Source: Paenibacillus cremeus (GTDB lineage Bacteria; Bacillota; Bacilli; Paenibacillales; NBRC-103111). Taken from it: a stretch of DNA of 64,000 nt. The DNA is taken from NCBI RefSeq assembly GCF_007786445.1, contig NZ_VNJI01000017.1, forward strand, positions 62,001-126,000. Reading direction: 5' to 3'. Positions 34,074 through 45,333 of this stretch are shown in pieces; the first letter of the stretch is position 1; each line of letters starts with the position of its first letter. Both the position numbers and the translations under genes were made by a program. Below the pieces are notes generated by a model. The model saw only the letters and a program-made list of their open reading frames with translations, had not been told where the DNA came from and made no database searches.

Positions 34074-34102
34074 AAGGCAGGGAATGAACCCCTGTCTTTT
34101 TT
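34074..34102 (+). terminator. Rho-independent terminator of gpr
   Basis: AAGGCAGGG / CCCCTGTCTT stem with a short loop and TTTTTT. Confidence 0.85.
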
Positions 34103-34203
34103 GTGTGACTCTATCACTTCGATCCTCTCTTTTCTGGTTCTATCTTCTATCGCTTCTTCATAGATTCTTTAATAGCTGATAGCGGAACAGGAGGAAGAAA
34201 CTC

Positions 34204-35451
34204 ATGAAGACACTACTGGTTATGCTGGCCAAATACAAGAAACCGGGAGAAACCATCAGCGTATATGCACGAACCTTATCTTACCTAATGACGGGGAGCA
34301 TGGTCCTGTTTATCGTGCTGGGTCTCTTAGGATACATGCAGTCGCAATCGACGAGTAAGGCGCCTTCCGCCTCGATGAAAGGGCTGGCCGCCTCCGTTTC
34401 TAGCCGCTTTTTTATGGACATGATGGGAATGGAAGTCCCCTACCTGCAATCCGACCGCAAAACGTTCACCTTTTCGCAGTCCAATGTGTCTACATTTTTG
34501 TTTTCGCTAGTAACGGACTTGAATCCGAAGGATCCGAAAACATTGATCGCCCGCGAAGTGCCCGGCATGACGCAGGATCGTTCCGTAGTGCTGCATTCCG
34601 GCTCTGGCTTTGTGCTGGATTCACCGGAGGATTACGGCCCGCGCTCAGGCGTATTTGATCGGATGGATCTAGGGGAAGCCGGGTCCATTACCGCGATTCC
34701 TGAGACGAACACAGGTACAGCTGGTGCGGTGATCGGACCACAGCTGCCAGCGAATGCAGCGGCGCCACCAGCAACCGCTGGCAAGAATGTTGCTTTTATC
34801 TATCAATCTCACAATCAGGAATCCTATTTGCCGGAGCTAGATGGCGTGAAAGATCCGGATAAAGCGTATGACCCAAAGAAAAATGTCACGTTAGTCGGAT
34901 TACGGCTGGCACAAGCGCTGGAGAAGGACGGGATCGGAGCGGTTCATTCGGATAAAAACTACCCGGCCATCGAGAAAAGCTTCAACTATTACTATTCGTA
35001 CAAATATTCGCTCAAGACGCTGCAAGAGGCGAGCGCGGGGCACCCGGATTTGAAATTTTACTTCGATATTCATCGGGATTCGCAGCGGAGGGATAAAACA
35101 ACCGTGACACTGAACGGCAAGGACTATGCCCAGGTGTACTTTATCATCGGGGGGAAAAATCCGAACTGGAAGGCTAACTCCGACTTTGCGGAAAAGATCA
35201 ACACGGCGCTGGAGGCGAAATTCCCCGGCGTATCGAAGGGAATCCATGCGAAGAACGGCGAAGGCAACGGCGTCTACAATCAAAACTACTCGGAAAACAG
35301 CGTTCTGATCGAGGTTGGCGGTGTGGACAACACCCTGGAGGAGTGCTACCGCACGTCAGATGCTCTGGCTGAAGCCATCTCGCAGGTGATTTTGAATGCC
35401 GAGAAGGTAAGCGCGCCAAGGGAAGATAAGGACAACAAAAAACAAAGCTAA
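34204..35451 (+). CDS. spoIIP: Stage II sporulation protein P
   Basis: 415 aa. SpoIIP is the amidase/endopeptidase that, with SpoIID and SpoIIM, thins septal peptidoglycan to drive engulfment. One membrane span at about residues 30-47 anchors it outside the mother-cell membrane. The catalytic domain begins near AFIYQSHNQESYLPEL and includes FYFDIHRDS and NSVLIEVGGVDNTLEEC, with the expected His and Glu metal ligands. GGAGGAAG precedes the ATG. Normally sigma-E controlled, but I did not find a convincing promoter. Confidence 0.95.
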   Translation: MKTLLVMLAKYKKPGETISVYARTLSYLMTGSMVLFIVLGLLGYMQSQSTSKAPSASMKGLAASVSSRFFMDMMGMEVPYLQSDRKTFTFSQSNVSTFLFSLVTDLNPKDPKTLIAREVPGMTQDRSVVLHSGSGFVLDSPEDYGPRSGVFDRMDLGEAGSITAIPETNTGTAGAVIGPQLPANAAAPPATAGKNVAFIYQSHNQESYLPELDGVKDPDKAYDPKKNVTLVGLRLAQALEKDGIGAVHSDKNYPAIEKSFNYYYSYKYSLKTLQEASAGHPDLKFYFDIHRDSQRRDKTTVTLNGKDYAQVYFIIGGKNPNWKANSDFAEKINTALEAKFPGVSKGIHAKNGEGNGVYNQNYSENSVLIEVGGVDNTLEECYRTSDALAEAISQVILNAEKVSAPREDKDNKKQS

Positions 35452-35474
35452 CAGCAAGGAGCGGTGAGACGGAT

Positions 35475-35855
35475 ATGATCAGGCGAAGCGGGTATCGATG
35501 GCTAACGACTGTAGGCTTTCTGCTGGCGATGGCCTTCTGCATCTTCTTCGGCGTGACGCTGGCGACGCAGGGCACCGAGCGGATCAACGGGCCGATGGTG
35601 AAGGCGACGGCTGAGCCGCAGGCGGCGCAGGGGCGCGCTTACAGCGCGGCGCCTGCCGGCAGCAAAACGGCGTCTGCAGCCGCAGTGAAGCCGACGCCAC
35701 CAGCACCGGCCAAAGCCAAGCTCGAGCCGATCGAGCCGCCGGGCGGCGATACGGGGATCAACCGTGTAGGAAACAAGGCTGGCGATTTGCTGCAAATATT
35801 GGCATATCACGGCATTCGGATGATTGTGGCGCTGTTTGAGGCGCTCCTCCATTGA
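35475..35855 (+). CDS. yqxA: YqxA-like (DUF3679) membrane-anchored protein
   Basis: 126 aa with an N-terminal membrane span (about 9-30), an Ala/Pro/Lys-rich linker and a conserved-looking C-terminus (GNKAGDLLQILAYHGIRMIV). Position between spoIIP and lepA is that of Bacillus subtilis yqxA, and the architecture fits DUF3679. Function unknown, probably sporulation related. The middle is low complexity. Confidence 0.7.
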   Translation: MIRRSGYRWLTTVGFLLAMAFCIFFGVTLATQGTERINGPMVKATAEPQAAQGRAYSAAPAGSKTASAAAVKPTPPAPAKAKLEPIEPPGGDTGINRVGNKAGDLLQILAYHGIRMIVALFEALLH

Positions 35856-35968
35856 TGCAACTCCTCACAACTGCTATAATCTGAAGTATTGTAAATTTTT
35901 CGCTGACAACCGACATGGTCGAACAGGATGATGCGGCTGCAGCAAAGCGAGTGAGGGTTCAGCTGAAG

Positions 35969-37780
35969 ATGGATATCCAAGCCAGACAGAAAAAAATTAG
36001 AAATTTTTGCATAATCGCCCATATTGACCACGGGAAATCCACCTTGGCGGATCGGATTCTGGAATTTACCGGCGCATTGACGTCGCGTGAAATGCAGGAC
36101 CAGGTGCTCGATCAGATGGATCTGGAGCGCGAGCGAGGCATTACGATCAAGCTGCAGGCGGTTCGTTTGAACTATAAGGCCGATGACGGCGAAACATATA
36201 TTTTGAATCTGATCGATACTCCAGGACACGTCGATTTCACTTATGAGGTTTCGCGAAGCCTGGCTGCCTGTGAAGGGGCGTTATTGGTTGTCGACGCAGC
36301 GCAGGGCATTGAGGCGCAGACGCTGACTAACGTTTACTTGGCGCTCGATAATAATCTTGAAATTTTGCCGGTTATCAATAAAATTGATTTGCCGAGCGCT
36401 GATCCGGAGCGGGTGAAGCAAGAGGTTGAGGACGTAATTGGCCTTGACGCCAGCGAAGCTGTGCTTGCATCCGCGAAGGCAGGGATCGGGATCAAGGAGA
36501 TTTTGGAGCAAGTGGTTCAGAAAGTTCCAGCACCGACCGGAGATTCCACCAAGCCGTTGAAAGCGTTGATCTTTGACTCGCATTACGACCCGTATAAAGG
36601 GGTTATCGTCTATGTTCGCGTCATCGACGGCTCGATCAAGTCCGGCTCCAAAATTAAATTTATGGCAACGGATAAAGATTTTGAGGTTATTGAGGTCGGC
36701 GCGTTTAAGCCGCGGATGGGCTCCGTCGAGTCCCTTGAGGTCGGTGATGTCGGCTTTATCGTAGCGGGCATTAAAAACGTCGGCGACACACGCGTAGGGG
36801 ATACCGTGACTGATGCAAAGAACCCAACGCGGGAGCCGCTGCCAGGCTACCGCAAGATCAATCCAATGGTGTTCTGCGGACTGTATCCGATCGAAACGAG
36901 CGACTACAATGATTTGCGCGAAGCGTTGGAGAAGCTGCAGCTTAACGACGCATCACTCAGCTTCGAGCCGGAAACGTCCACAGCGCTTGGCTTTGGTTTC
37001 CGCTGCGGATTCCTCGGGCTGCTCCATATGGAAATTATTCAAGAGCGGATTGAACGAGAATTCAACATTCCGCTGATCACGACGGCTCCAAGCGTGGTTT
37101 TCAAGGTCACACAAACGAACGGCACAGTGCTCAATATTGAGAATCCGTCGCTGTTCCCGGAAACGGGCAAGATTGATTTCGTTGAGGAGCCGTACGTAAA
37201 AGCGGCCATCATTGTGCCGAACGATTATGTCGGAGCGATTATGGAGCTATGCCAAAACAAGCGCGGCGAATATATCAACATGGAATATCTCGACACGACC
37301 CGGGTTACGCTGACCTATGAAATTCCGCTGTCTGAGATCGTCTACGACTTCTTTGACCAGCTGAAATCAAGCACCAAAGGCTATGCATCCTTCGATTACG
37401 AGCTTTCGGGCTACAGACAGTCCAACCTGGTCAAAATGGATATCATGCTCAACGGCGAGCAAGTGGACGCCTTGTCGTTCATTGTTCACCGCGACCGTGC
37501 CTACAACCGTGGACGGATCATTTGTGAGAAAATGAAGGATTTGATCCCGCGTCAAATGTTTGAGGTGCCGATTCAAGCGTCTATCGGACAAAAGATCATC
37601 GCGCGCGAAACGGTCAAAGCGATGCGCAAGAACGTTTTGGCCAAATGCTACGGCGGTGACATTTCCCGTAAACGGAAGCTGCTCGAAAAGCAGAAGGAAG
37701 GGAAGAAGCGCATGAAGCAGGTCGGCAGCGTCGAGGTGCCGCAGGAAGCGTTCATGGCAGTGCTGAGGATCGACGAATAG
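35969..37780 (+). CDS. lepA: Elongation factor 4 (LepA)
   Basis: 603 aa from ATG 35969 ([20 protein letters not shown]); the 18-codon upstream extension is not part of the family. Translational GTPase that acts on the ribosome, possibly in initiation or back-translocation. AHIDHGKST (G1), DTPGHVDF (G3), NKIDLP (G4) and the LepA-specific C-terminal domain ([20 protein letters not shown]) are present. Sits in its usual place before hemW. Confidence 0.96.
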   Translation: MDIQARQKKIRNFCIIAHIDHGKSTLADRILEFTGALTSREMQDQVLDQMDLERERGITIKLQAVRLNYKADDGETYILNLIDTPGHVDFTYEVSRSLAACEGALLVVDAAQGIEAQTLTNVYLALDNNLEILPVINKIDLPSADPERVKQEVEDVIGLDASEAVLASAKAGIGIKEILEQVVQKVPAPTGDSTKPLKALIFDSHYDPYKGVIVYVRVIDGSIKSGSKIKFMATDKDFEVIEVGAFKPRMGSVESLEVGDVGFIVAGIKNVGDTRVGDTVTDAKNPTREPLPGYRKINPMVFCGLYPIETSDYNDLREALEKLQLNDASLSFEPETSTALGFGFRCGFLGLLHMEIIQERIEREFNIPLITTAPSVVFKVTQTNGTVLNIENPSLFPETGKIDFVEEPYVKAAIIVPNDYVGAIMELCQNKRGEYINMEYLDTTRVTLTYEIPLSEIVYDFFDQLKSSTKGYASFDYELSGYRQSNLVKMDIMLNGEQVDALSFIVHRDRAYNRGRIICEKMKDLIPRQMFEVPIQASIGQKIIARETVKAMRKNVLAKCYGGDISRKRKLLEKQKEGKKRMKQVGSVEVPQEAFMAVLRIDE

Positions 37781-37805
37781 TTTAAGCTATACAAGTGATA
37801 CAAGG

Positions 37806-37842
37806 AGCAGGTGCTTTAGCAGTTCTGGGGCGCCTGCTTTTC
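37806..37842 (+). terminator. Rho-independent terminator of lepA
   Basis: AGCAGGTGC with GCGCCTGCT (one G-U pair) and TTTT. Confidence 0.8.
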
Positions 37843-37915
37843 TACATTCGTTGAGGCTGTCCATTTCTCCATGCAACATTAGGGGAGCAGCTGTCGACTA
37901 AGAGGGTGAAAAAGC

Positions 37916-39091
37916 ATGATGATGCAGCAAACACAAACGCCGCGCGCGGTGTATATTCATATTCCTTTTTGCACGAACAAATGCCATTACTGCGACTTCA
38001 ACTCGTATGTGCTGAAGGGGCAGCCGGTGATGGATTATCTCGATGCACTGGAGCGAGAGATGGAGCAGACGGTTCGGCAGATCCCGCCGGGCGAGATTGA
38101 GACGATTTTTGTTGGCGGAGGTACGCCGACCGTATTGCTGCCAGACCAGATGGCGATTTTTTTGAAGCGGGTGCGCGAGTATTTCCCTAACCAAGCCTCG
38201 AACCTGGAAATTACGATGGAGGCGAACCCAGGGACAACCGACCTGGAAAAGCTGCAAGCGATGAAAGAAGGCGGCGTCAACCGCATCAGCTTTGGCGTGC
38301 AGTCGTTCAATAATGCGCTGCTGGAAGGGATCGGGCGCATTCATAACACCGACGATGTGTACCGGAGCTTGGACAATGCCAAGCGGGTTGGCTTTACCAA
38401 TCTGTCGATAGACCTAATGTTTGGGCTGCCGAAGCAAACCCTGGATGTAATGCGCGATACGCTGAAGGAAGCTCTAGCGCTGAACCTGCCCCATTATTCA
38501 ATCTATAGCTTGAAGGTGGAAGAGAACACCCTGTTCCATACGCTGTACCAGCGCGGTCAGCTGCCGCTTCCGGAAGAGGACGAAGAGGTGGAGATGTTCA
38601 ACCTCATCATGAATCAGTTGAAGACGGCCGGTTATGGGCAGTATGAAATCAGCAATTTTGCCAAGCCAGGGTTCGAGAGCAGGCATAACGCGATGTACTG
38701 GCGCAACCAAAGCTATTACGGGCTGGGGGCCGGTGCGCACGGCTATATGCATGGACGCAGGCATGTGAATATTAAGGGCGTACAGCCGTATATTGATGCG
38801 ACCCGTTCAGGACTGCCGATTCTGGAGCTTAATGAGGTTAGCGAAGCGGAAGCGATGGAGGATTTTATGATGGTCGGGCTCCGCATGCTGAGTGGGGTTC
38901 GGGACGCGGATTTTGAAGCGCAATTCGGCCGTAAGCTAGAGGCGGTGTTCGGAACCGTGCTGGACAAATTCCTTCGATTGGGGCTGCTGGAACGTACTGT
39001 GGAAGGCTATCGGTTGACGGCAAGCGGCATTCCGCTGGGCAATGAAGTATTCGGTGAATTTTTGGGTATAGCTGAGACAAAAACATATTGA
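37916..39091 (+). CDS. hemW: Radical SAM heme chaperone HemW
   Basis: 391 aa. The radical SAM triad is C19-x3-C23-x2-C26 followed by DF (CTNKCHYCDF), which distinguishes HemW from true HemN. FVGGGTPTVL, RISFGVQSFN and IDLMFGLPKQT are family blocks. HemW delivers heme and was formerly annotated as coproporphyrinogen oxidase. Of three clustered ATGs the first has AGAGGGTGA at 6 bases. Gene order lepA-hemW-hrcA is as in Bacillus. Confidence 0.94.
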   Translation: MMMQQTQTPRAVYIHIPFCTNKCHYCDFNSYVLKGQPVMDYLDALEREMEQTVRQIPPGEIETIFVGGGTPTVLLPDQMAIFLKRVREYFPNQASNLEITMEANPGTTDLEKLQAMKEGGVNRISFGVQSFNNALLEGIGRIHNTDDVYRSLDNAKRVGFTNLSIDLMFGLPKQTLDVMRDTLKEALALNLPHYSIYSLKVEENTLFHTLYQRGQLPLPEEDEEVEMFNLIMNQLKTAGYGQYEISNFAKPGFESRHNAMYWRNQSYYGLGAGAHGYMHGRRHVNIKGVQPYIDATRSGLPILELNEVSEAEAMEDFMMVGLRMLSGVRDADFEAQFGRKLEAVFGTVLDKFLRLGLLERTVEGYRLTASGIPLGNEVFGEFLGIAETKTY

Positions 39092-39163
39092 AATTTTTAT
39101 ACGGTTTGTTGTATATTTATTCATATCAATTTATCAGTTTGCACATGAATGGTGGGATCCCGA

Positions 39164-39625
39164 ATGGCTGTTACATGCCGCAAAGCGACGGAGCAGGACG
39201 TCGATACATTATATGAAATTATTCAAGGCTACGCCGAGCAGGGCATTATGCTGCCGCGGTCGAAGGAAGTGCTGGCGAATCAGATCGATACGTTCGTCGT
39301 AGCGGAGATCGAGGAGCAGCTGGTGGGCTGCGGCTCGTTGACGAGGCTCGGGCAGGACTTGGTCGAAATCCGCTCGCTAGGCGTAACAGACGGCCACAAA
39401 GGACAGGGTATCGGCAAAGCGCTGGTCAATTCTCTGGTAGAGGAAGCCGGTGCGCAGGGGATCCCGAAGGTCATGGCGCTCACGTATGAAGTAGCGTTCT
39501 TTGAAAGAAACGGGTTCAGCGTCGTGCAAAAGGAGATCTTCCCCGAGAAGGTTTGGCGCGACTGTATTCACTGTAAAAAGCAGCATTGCTGCGACGAAAT
39601 CGCCGTCTTGAAACGGCTTGATTAA
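39164..39625 (+). CDS. GNAT N-acetyltransferase, ArgA-like
   Basis: 153 aa from ATG 39164 (MAVTCRKATEQDVDTLYEII). Acetyl-CoA binding motif GHKGQGIGKALVNSLVEEA, and EIRSLGV before it. The C-terminal ending with KVWRDCIHCKKQHCCDEIAV, which is Cys-rich, is typical of the short N-acetylglutamate synthase-like (ArgA/YqjY-type) proteins of Firmicutes. It may acetylate glutamate for arginine synthesis; this remains family inference. Located between hemW and hrcA. Confidence 0.85.
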   Translation: MAVTCRKATEQDVDTLYEIIQGYAEQGIMLPRSKEVLANQIDTFVVAEIEEQLVGCGSLTRLGQDLVEIRSLGVTDGHKGQGIGKALVNSLVEEAGAQGIPKVMALTYEVAFFERNGFSVVQKEIFPEKVWRDCIHCKKQHCCDEIAVLKRLD

Positions 39626-39627
39626 AC

Positions 39628-39656
39628 TTGACACAGACCCTATGGGTCTGTTATTT
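39628..39656 (+). terminator. Terminator overlapping a -35-like element before hrcA
   Basis: ACAGACCC-TAT-GGGTCTGT followed by TATTTTT ends the acetyltransferase transcript. The TTGACA at 39628-39633 overlaps the stem and could be the -35 of the hrcA promoter, with a weak TTATTT 17 bases on. Confidence 0.7.
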
Positions 39657-39666
39657 TTGTATTAGG

Positions 39667-39693
39667 TTAGCACTCACCTGAATGGAGTGCTAA
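39667..39693 (+). promoter_or_regulatory. CIRCE element (HrcA operator)
   Basis: TTAGCACTC-N9-GAGTGCTAA, a perfect match to the CIRCE consensus. HrcA binds it and represses the downstream heat-shock operon. It is the only CIRCE in the window. Confidence 0.98.
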
Positions 39694-39771
39694 CGACGAG
39701 TTGGTTTTAGAGGTTTTGCAGTTGTTCTTTTGCAGTGGAATCCTTTTTATCTCGATAAGTGTTTTGATGGA

Positions 39772-39888
39772 GGGCAGTGTGTTTGCCGTAGAGTTCACGC
39801 GCCGCCTTTAAAATTGAATTTTTACCTTCTAGTCTGATAATAAAAAATTCAATTTTAAGAGCGGCCGAAGGCAAACAGCACTGTCCCG
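39772..39888. repeat. Long imperfect inverted repeat between CIRCE and hrcA
   Basis: Arms of about 50 bases: GGGCAGTGTTGTTTGCC on the left against GGGACAGTGCTGTTTGCC on the complement of the right, then a looser GC-rich middle, then TTAAAATTGAATTTTTA against its exact complement. The transcript would form a hairpin of over 110 bases in the hrcA leader. No protein-coding gene is convincing here. Confidence 0.75.
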
Positions 39889-39932
39889 TAGTCAACGCAT
39901 CTTATCGAATAAACTTCCGGAGGTGGAACGTT

Positions 39933-40964
39933 ATGTTGACCGAACGCCAACGCCATATTTTAAGTGCCATCGTAGATGATTATATTCGTTCAGCAGAGCC
40001 CATCGGCTCCCGCAGTATTTCCAAGCGCGGTAACGTAGGCTTTAGTCCGGCCACCATCCGCAACGAAATGTCCGATCTGGAGGAGATGGGCTATCTGGAG
40101 CAGCCGCACACGTCGGCAGGCCGGATTCCGTCTCACAAGGGCTACCGATACTACGTCGATCATCTGATGACTTATGGACAGCTGCCGACGCAGGATGTGG
40201 ATTTGCTGAAGCAATTTTTTGCCGAACGAATGCAGGAGATGGAGCGGGTGATTCAGCAGGTGGCGATGATTTTGTCCCATCTGACGCCGTACACCTCAAT
40301 TGTGCTTAGTCCAGAGACGCTAGGCGCCACGCTGAAGCATCTGCAGATCGTCCCGCTGAACGAGCGGACGGCGGTAGCGATTATCGTAACCAATACAGGG
40401 CAAGTGGAGAATAAAACCGTCACGATCCCAGAGGGCATTCCGATGTCCGAGATTGAGAAGGTCGTGAATATGCTCAACGCCCGGCTGAAGAACGTGCCGC
40501 TGCTCCACTTCAAATCGAAGATGTACACGGAGATCGCCGCGGAGATGAGCAGCTATGTTTCAGGGTACGAAGAGCTGCTGGTCATGCTGAACGAAGTGAT
40601 GAGCCGCGGCGAAGAAGAGCGGATTTATTTGGGTGGCACGACGAATATTTTGACGCAGCCCGAATTCAAAGACGTCGACAAGGTGAAGAGCATACTCGAT
40701 TTGCTGGGCGAGACGCCGAAGCTGCTGCAGCTGTTTGACGGAGCGCCTGCGAGCGGGGGGATTCAGGTCCGAATCGGCAGTGAGAATAAGCTGGAGGCTG
40801 TGAATGACTGCAGCTTGATTACGGCTTCCTATACAGTAGAAGGACAGCATTTAGGTACGATCGGTATTCTCGGACCTACCCGAATGGATTATGCGAAAGT
40901 CATTAAGCTGCTGGATTATTTATCGAAGGATATGACCAAACTCATGGAGCGATGGTATCGATGA
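39933..40964 (+). CDS. hrcA: Heat-inducible transcription repressor HrcA
   Basis: 343 aa. N-terminal winged helix (MLTERQRHILSAIVDDYIRS, with SPATIRNEMSDLEEMGYLEQ, and PHTSAGRIPSHKGYRYYVD) followed by the GAF-like core and dimerisation domain. It represses CIRCE operons and needs GroEL for folding in Bacillus. GGAGGTGG 8 bases before the ATG. The last codons overlap the chaperonin gene. Confidence 0.97.
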   Translation: MLTERQRHILSAIVDDYIRSAEPIGSRSISKRGNVGFSPATIRNEMSDLEEMGYLEQPHTSAGRIPSHKGYRYYVDHLMTYGQLPTQDVDLLKQFFAERMQEMERVIQQVAMILSHLTPYTSIVLSPETLGATLKHLQIVPLNERTAVAIIVTNTGQVENKTVTIPEGIPMSEIEKVVNMLNARLKNVPLLHFKSKMYTEIAAEMSSYVSGYEELLVMLNEVMSRGEEERIYLGGTTNILTQPEFKDVDKVKSILDLLGETPKLLQLFDGAPASGGIQVRIGSENKLEAVNDCSLITASYTVEGQHLGTIGILGPTRMDYAKVIKLLDYLSKDMTKLMERWYR

Positions 40965-42499
40965 ACGCAATGCACAGCCCGGGCCAGGAAGGCGAGGAAG
41001 CGTACGCGACCCTGCGCAATAACTCGAACGCGATTCGGGCGATTTGCTCCGCTGTGGAAGGCACCTTGGGGCCAAAAGGTCTGGATACGATGCTGGTTGG
41101 CGCGCAGGGTGAGGTCATTATTACGAATGACGGTGTGACCATTTTGGAAAAAATGGACGTCACGCATCCCGCGGCACGGCTGCTCATTCAGGTCGCCCGC
41201 TCCCAGCAGCAGCAGGTCGGCGACGGCACGACCACCGCCACGGTGCTCGCTGGAGCGCTGGTCGCCGAGGGTGTTGCGCAGGTCACCCGAGGGGTGCCCG
41301 TCGCCAAGGTCGTGCGCGGCATCCAAGACGGCATCGCTACGGCCCTGGAGTCGCTGATCGCCCGTGCTCGCCGTATTGAAGGCTTATCCGATCCGATGCT
41401 TTATCGTATCGCTTACATCGCCGGCCGCGAGCATGCCGACTTGGCGGGTCTCATTCTGGACGGCGCCAGGCGGCTCGGGCTGCCTAAGCTCCGCGAGGAG
41501 CACTTTCGCTTCTCCGACGTTGTGCTATCGCACCCCCGAGCACAGAACGAAGTCTGGCCCGGCCTGCTCATTCCGAAAAAGCCGGTAAACGCGCAGCTGG
41601 ACTTCCCTCCTTCGCCGGCCAAGGTGCTCCTGTTTCAGGACGCGTTTGAGCCGGAAACGATTGAAGAGGAAGCGCTCATGACAGACGCCGGCTTCCACAA
41701 GCAGATGCAGCTTCGCGAGCAGTTCCGTGCGACGCTGGAGAAGCTGGTCGAGCTCCGCGTGGGGCTCGTGGCGGCCGAGCGCGCCGTCGACGCGGAAGCG
41801 GAGCAGTTCTGCACGGACCATGGCATCATGGTCCTGCAGCGGCTGCCGCGCGCGGAGCTGCGCCGCATCGCGGACTACACCGGCGCGCGGGCGGTTCGCC
41901 GCAGCGCGCTGCACAAGCCTGCCGCCGAGCTGGCAGGCTATCTCGGCTTCGCCGGGCACGCCGCCTACGACGAGCGGCTCGAATGCGTGCGCCTGGCCGA
42001 AGGCCAGGGCCGCGCGCAGGTGTCGATCGTCGTGGGCGCCAGCACGAGCGAGGTGGTCGGCGAGCGGCTGCGCATCGCTCGCGACGCGGCTTCGAGCGTG
42101 CAGGCGGCGCTGCGCGGCGGGTGTTTGCCTGGCGGCGGGGCCGCCGAAATGGCCGTCGCTCACCAGCTCGAGCGGCTGCGCGAGACCGTGCAGGGCATGG
42201 AGGGCTTCGGCATCGCCGCCGTGGCGCAGGCGCTGCGCAAGCCGCTGGCGCAGATCGTCGTCAATGCGGGCTACAACCCGCTGGAGAAGGTCGAAGAAGT
42301 GCGCGCTGCGCAGATTGCCGCGAAGAATGGCAGCCTCGGCATCGATTGCGATACCGGCGCTGTGACGGATATGCTGGAGCACGGTGTAGTCGACCCGGCT
42401 GAAGTGAAGCTGCATGCGCTGCGAGCAGCCGGAGAAGTGGCGGCGGCGGTGCTGCGCATTCATACGGTCATCAAGATGAGGCAGCGAACGGAAGATTAG
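40961..42499 (+). CDS. Archaeal-like (group II/III type) chaperonin in the dnaK operon
   Basis: 512 aa, Cpn60/TCP-1 fold. Thermosome-like rather than GroEL-like motifs: EGTLGPKGLDTMLV, ITNDGVTILEKMDVTHPAAR, GDGTTTATVLAGAL (Asp88 for ATP hydrolysis), GGGAAEMAVAHQL (391 on) and HGVVDPAEVKLHALRAAGEV at the C-terminus. The apical domain is shorter than in thermosomes. Group III chaperonins of this kind, known from Carboxydothermus and some other Firmicutes, lie in the hrcA-grpE-dnaK operon, exactly as here. They are thought to fold proteins without GroES. ATG 40961 overlaps the hrcA stop (ATGA); ATG 40952 is an alternative. G+C is far above its neighbours. Confidence 0.88.
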   Translation: MNAMHSPGQEGEEAYATLRNNSNAIRAICSAVEGTLGPKGLDTMLVGAQGEVIITNDGVTILEKMDVTHPAARLLIQVARSQQQQVGDGTTTATVLAGALVAEGVAQVTRGVPVAKVVRGIQDGIATALESLIARARRIEGLSDPMLYRIAYIAGREHADLAGLILDGARRLGLPKLREEHFRFSDVVLSHPRAQNEVWPGLLIPKKPVNAQLDFPPSPAKVLLFQDAFEPETIEEEALMTDAGFHKQMQLREQFRATLEKLVELRVGLVAAERAVDAEAEQFCTDHGIMVLQRLPRAELRRIADYTGARAVRRSALHKPAAELAGYLGFAGHAAYDERLECVRLAEGQGRAQVSIVVGASTSEVVGERLRIARDAASSVQAALRGGCLPGGGAAEMAVAHQLERLRETVQGMEGFGIAAVAQALRKPLAQIVVNAGYNPLEKVEEVRAAQIAAKNGSLGIDCDTGAVTDMLEHGVVDPAEVKLHALRAAGEVAAAVLRIHTVIKMRQRTED

Positions 42500-42656
42500 G
42501 CGGAATCCCCCTTGTGTTGAAAGAAACCAGAGGGTTAGAATAACGATTTAGAGAGAGAATGCGGTGCAGCGGAGGAAAAGCTCCAGGTTTTTGGCAGGAT
42601 AGCCTGAGACTTGAAGCTTGATCCGCGGCCGGATTCGGATAAGGAGGTGACAGACA

Positions 42657-43253
42657 TTGAATACGGAACAACAACAAAAAGCCGCCCAAGCTTCAGAAGA
42701 AAACAACGAAACTACATACGGCGCTGACGTGACAGAAGAGGCAGGCCAGGATGCGGCTGCAGCCGATCAGGCAGCAGAGACTTCCGAGCCCCAAGGTGCT
42801 GTCCAACTCGAGCTGGAGCAGCTCAGAAAGCAAGCGGATGAGAACCAACAACGCTTTTTGCGTGCCCAAGCCGATTTTGACAACTTCAGACGCCGTACGG
42901 CGAAGGAGAAAGAGGAATTCGCCAAATATGCATCGCTGAAGCTGATCGAGCAATTGCTGCCGGTCGTCGATAACTTCGAGCGCGCGCTTGCGGTGAGCAA
43001 AGACAATAAGGATCACGAAGCGCTGACCAAAGGCGTGGAGATGATTTTCCGCCAACTGGATCAAGTATTGGCCAGTGAGGGCTTAAAGCCGATGGAATCG
43101 GTCGGCACACCGTTCAATCCGGAATTCCATCAAGCGATTATGCAAGTGGAATCCGATGAGCATGAGGAAGGCATCGTCGTGGAGGAAGTGCAAAAGGGCT
43201 ATCTGTTGAAGGATAAGGTCCTGCGCCCAGCCATGGTCAAAGTGAGCTCATAA
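42657..43253 (+). CDS. grpE: Nucleotide exchange factor GrpE
   Basis: 198 aa, TTG start with AAGGAGGTGA 5 bases upstream. An acidic N-terminal tail is followed by a long coiled coil (LELEQLRKQADENQQRFLRA, then QADFDNFRRRTAKEKEEFAK) and the beta wing (VGTPFNPEFHQAIMQVESDE). It releases ADP from DnaK. Part of the CIRCE operon. Confidence 0.96.
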   Translation: MNTEQQQKAAQASEENNETTYGADVTEEAGQDAAAADQAAETSEPQGAVQLELEQLRKQADENQQRFLRAQADFDNFRRRTAKEKEEFAKYASLKLIEQLLPVVDNFERALAVSKDNKDHEALTKGVEMIFRQLDQVLASEGLKPMESVGTPFNPEFHQAIMQVESDEHEEGIVVEEVQKGYLLKDKVLRPAMVKVSS

Positions 43254-43291
43254 GCTTATCATTTTAAAAACGACGATTCGTGCTATAGTGA

Positions 43292-45160
<1,869 letters not shown>

Positions 45161-45192
45161 GTAGTTATATCATGAAGTCACGTGTGAAAGTC

Positions 45193-45262
45193 AAAGCCAT
45201 CCTTGCTGCAGCGGCTGCATCGGTTTGTCCGGTGCAGCGCTTGCAGCTGTTGCTTTGGCTTT
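45193..45262 (+). other. Hairpin between dnaK and dnaJ
   Basis: AAAGCCA...GCTGCAGCGGCTGCATCGG pairs imperfectly with CCGGTGCAGCGCTTGCAGC...TTGGCTTT across a 5-base loop. There is no T-run, so it is more likely an RNA processing or stability element than a terminator. It fills most of the 173-base gap. Confidence 0.6.
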
Positions 45263-45333
45263 CCGTCTGTTACTGACAACTGACGATGCCTGAGCTTTAT
45301 CGACAGTTGCAATGGGAAATGGGAGTGTAAGCG

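Noticed and set aside
39707..39895. 62-codon open frame on the minus strand between CIRCE and hrcA
   Set aside because: It is made of the two arms of the long inverted repeat, has no ribosome site and no family resemblance.
41525..42463. Long minus-strand frame opposite the chaperonin gene
   Set aside because: Expected by-product of the very high G+C third positions; no start signal, His/Arg-rich nonsense composition.
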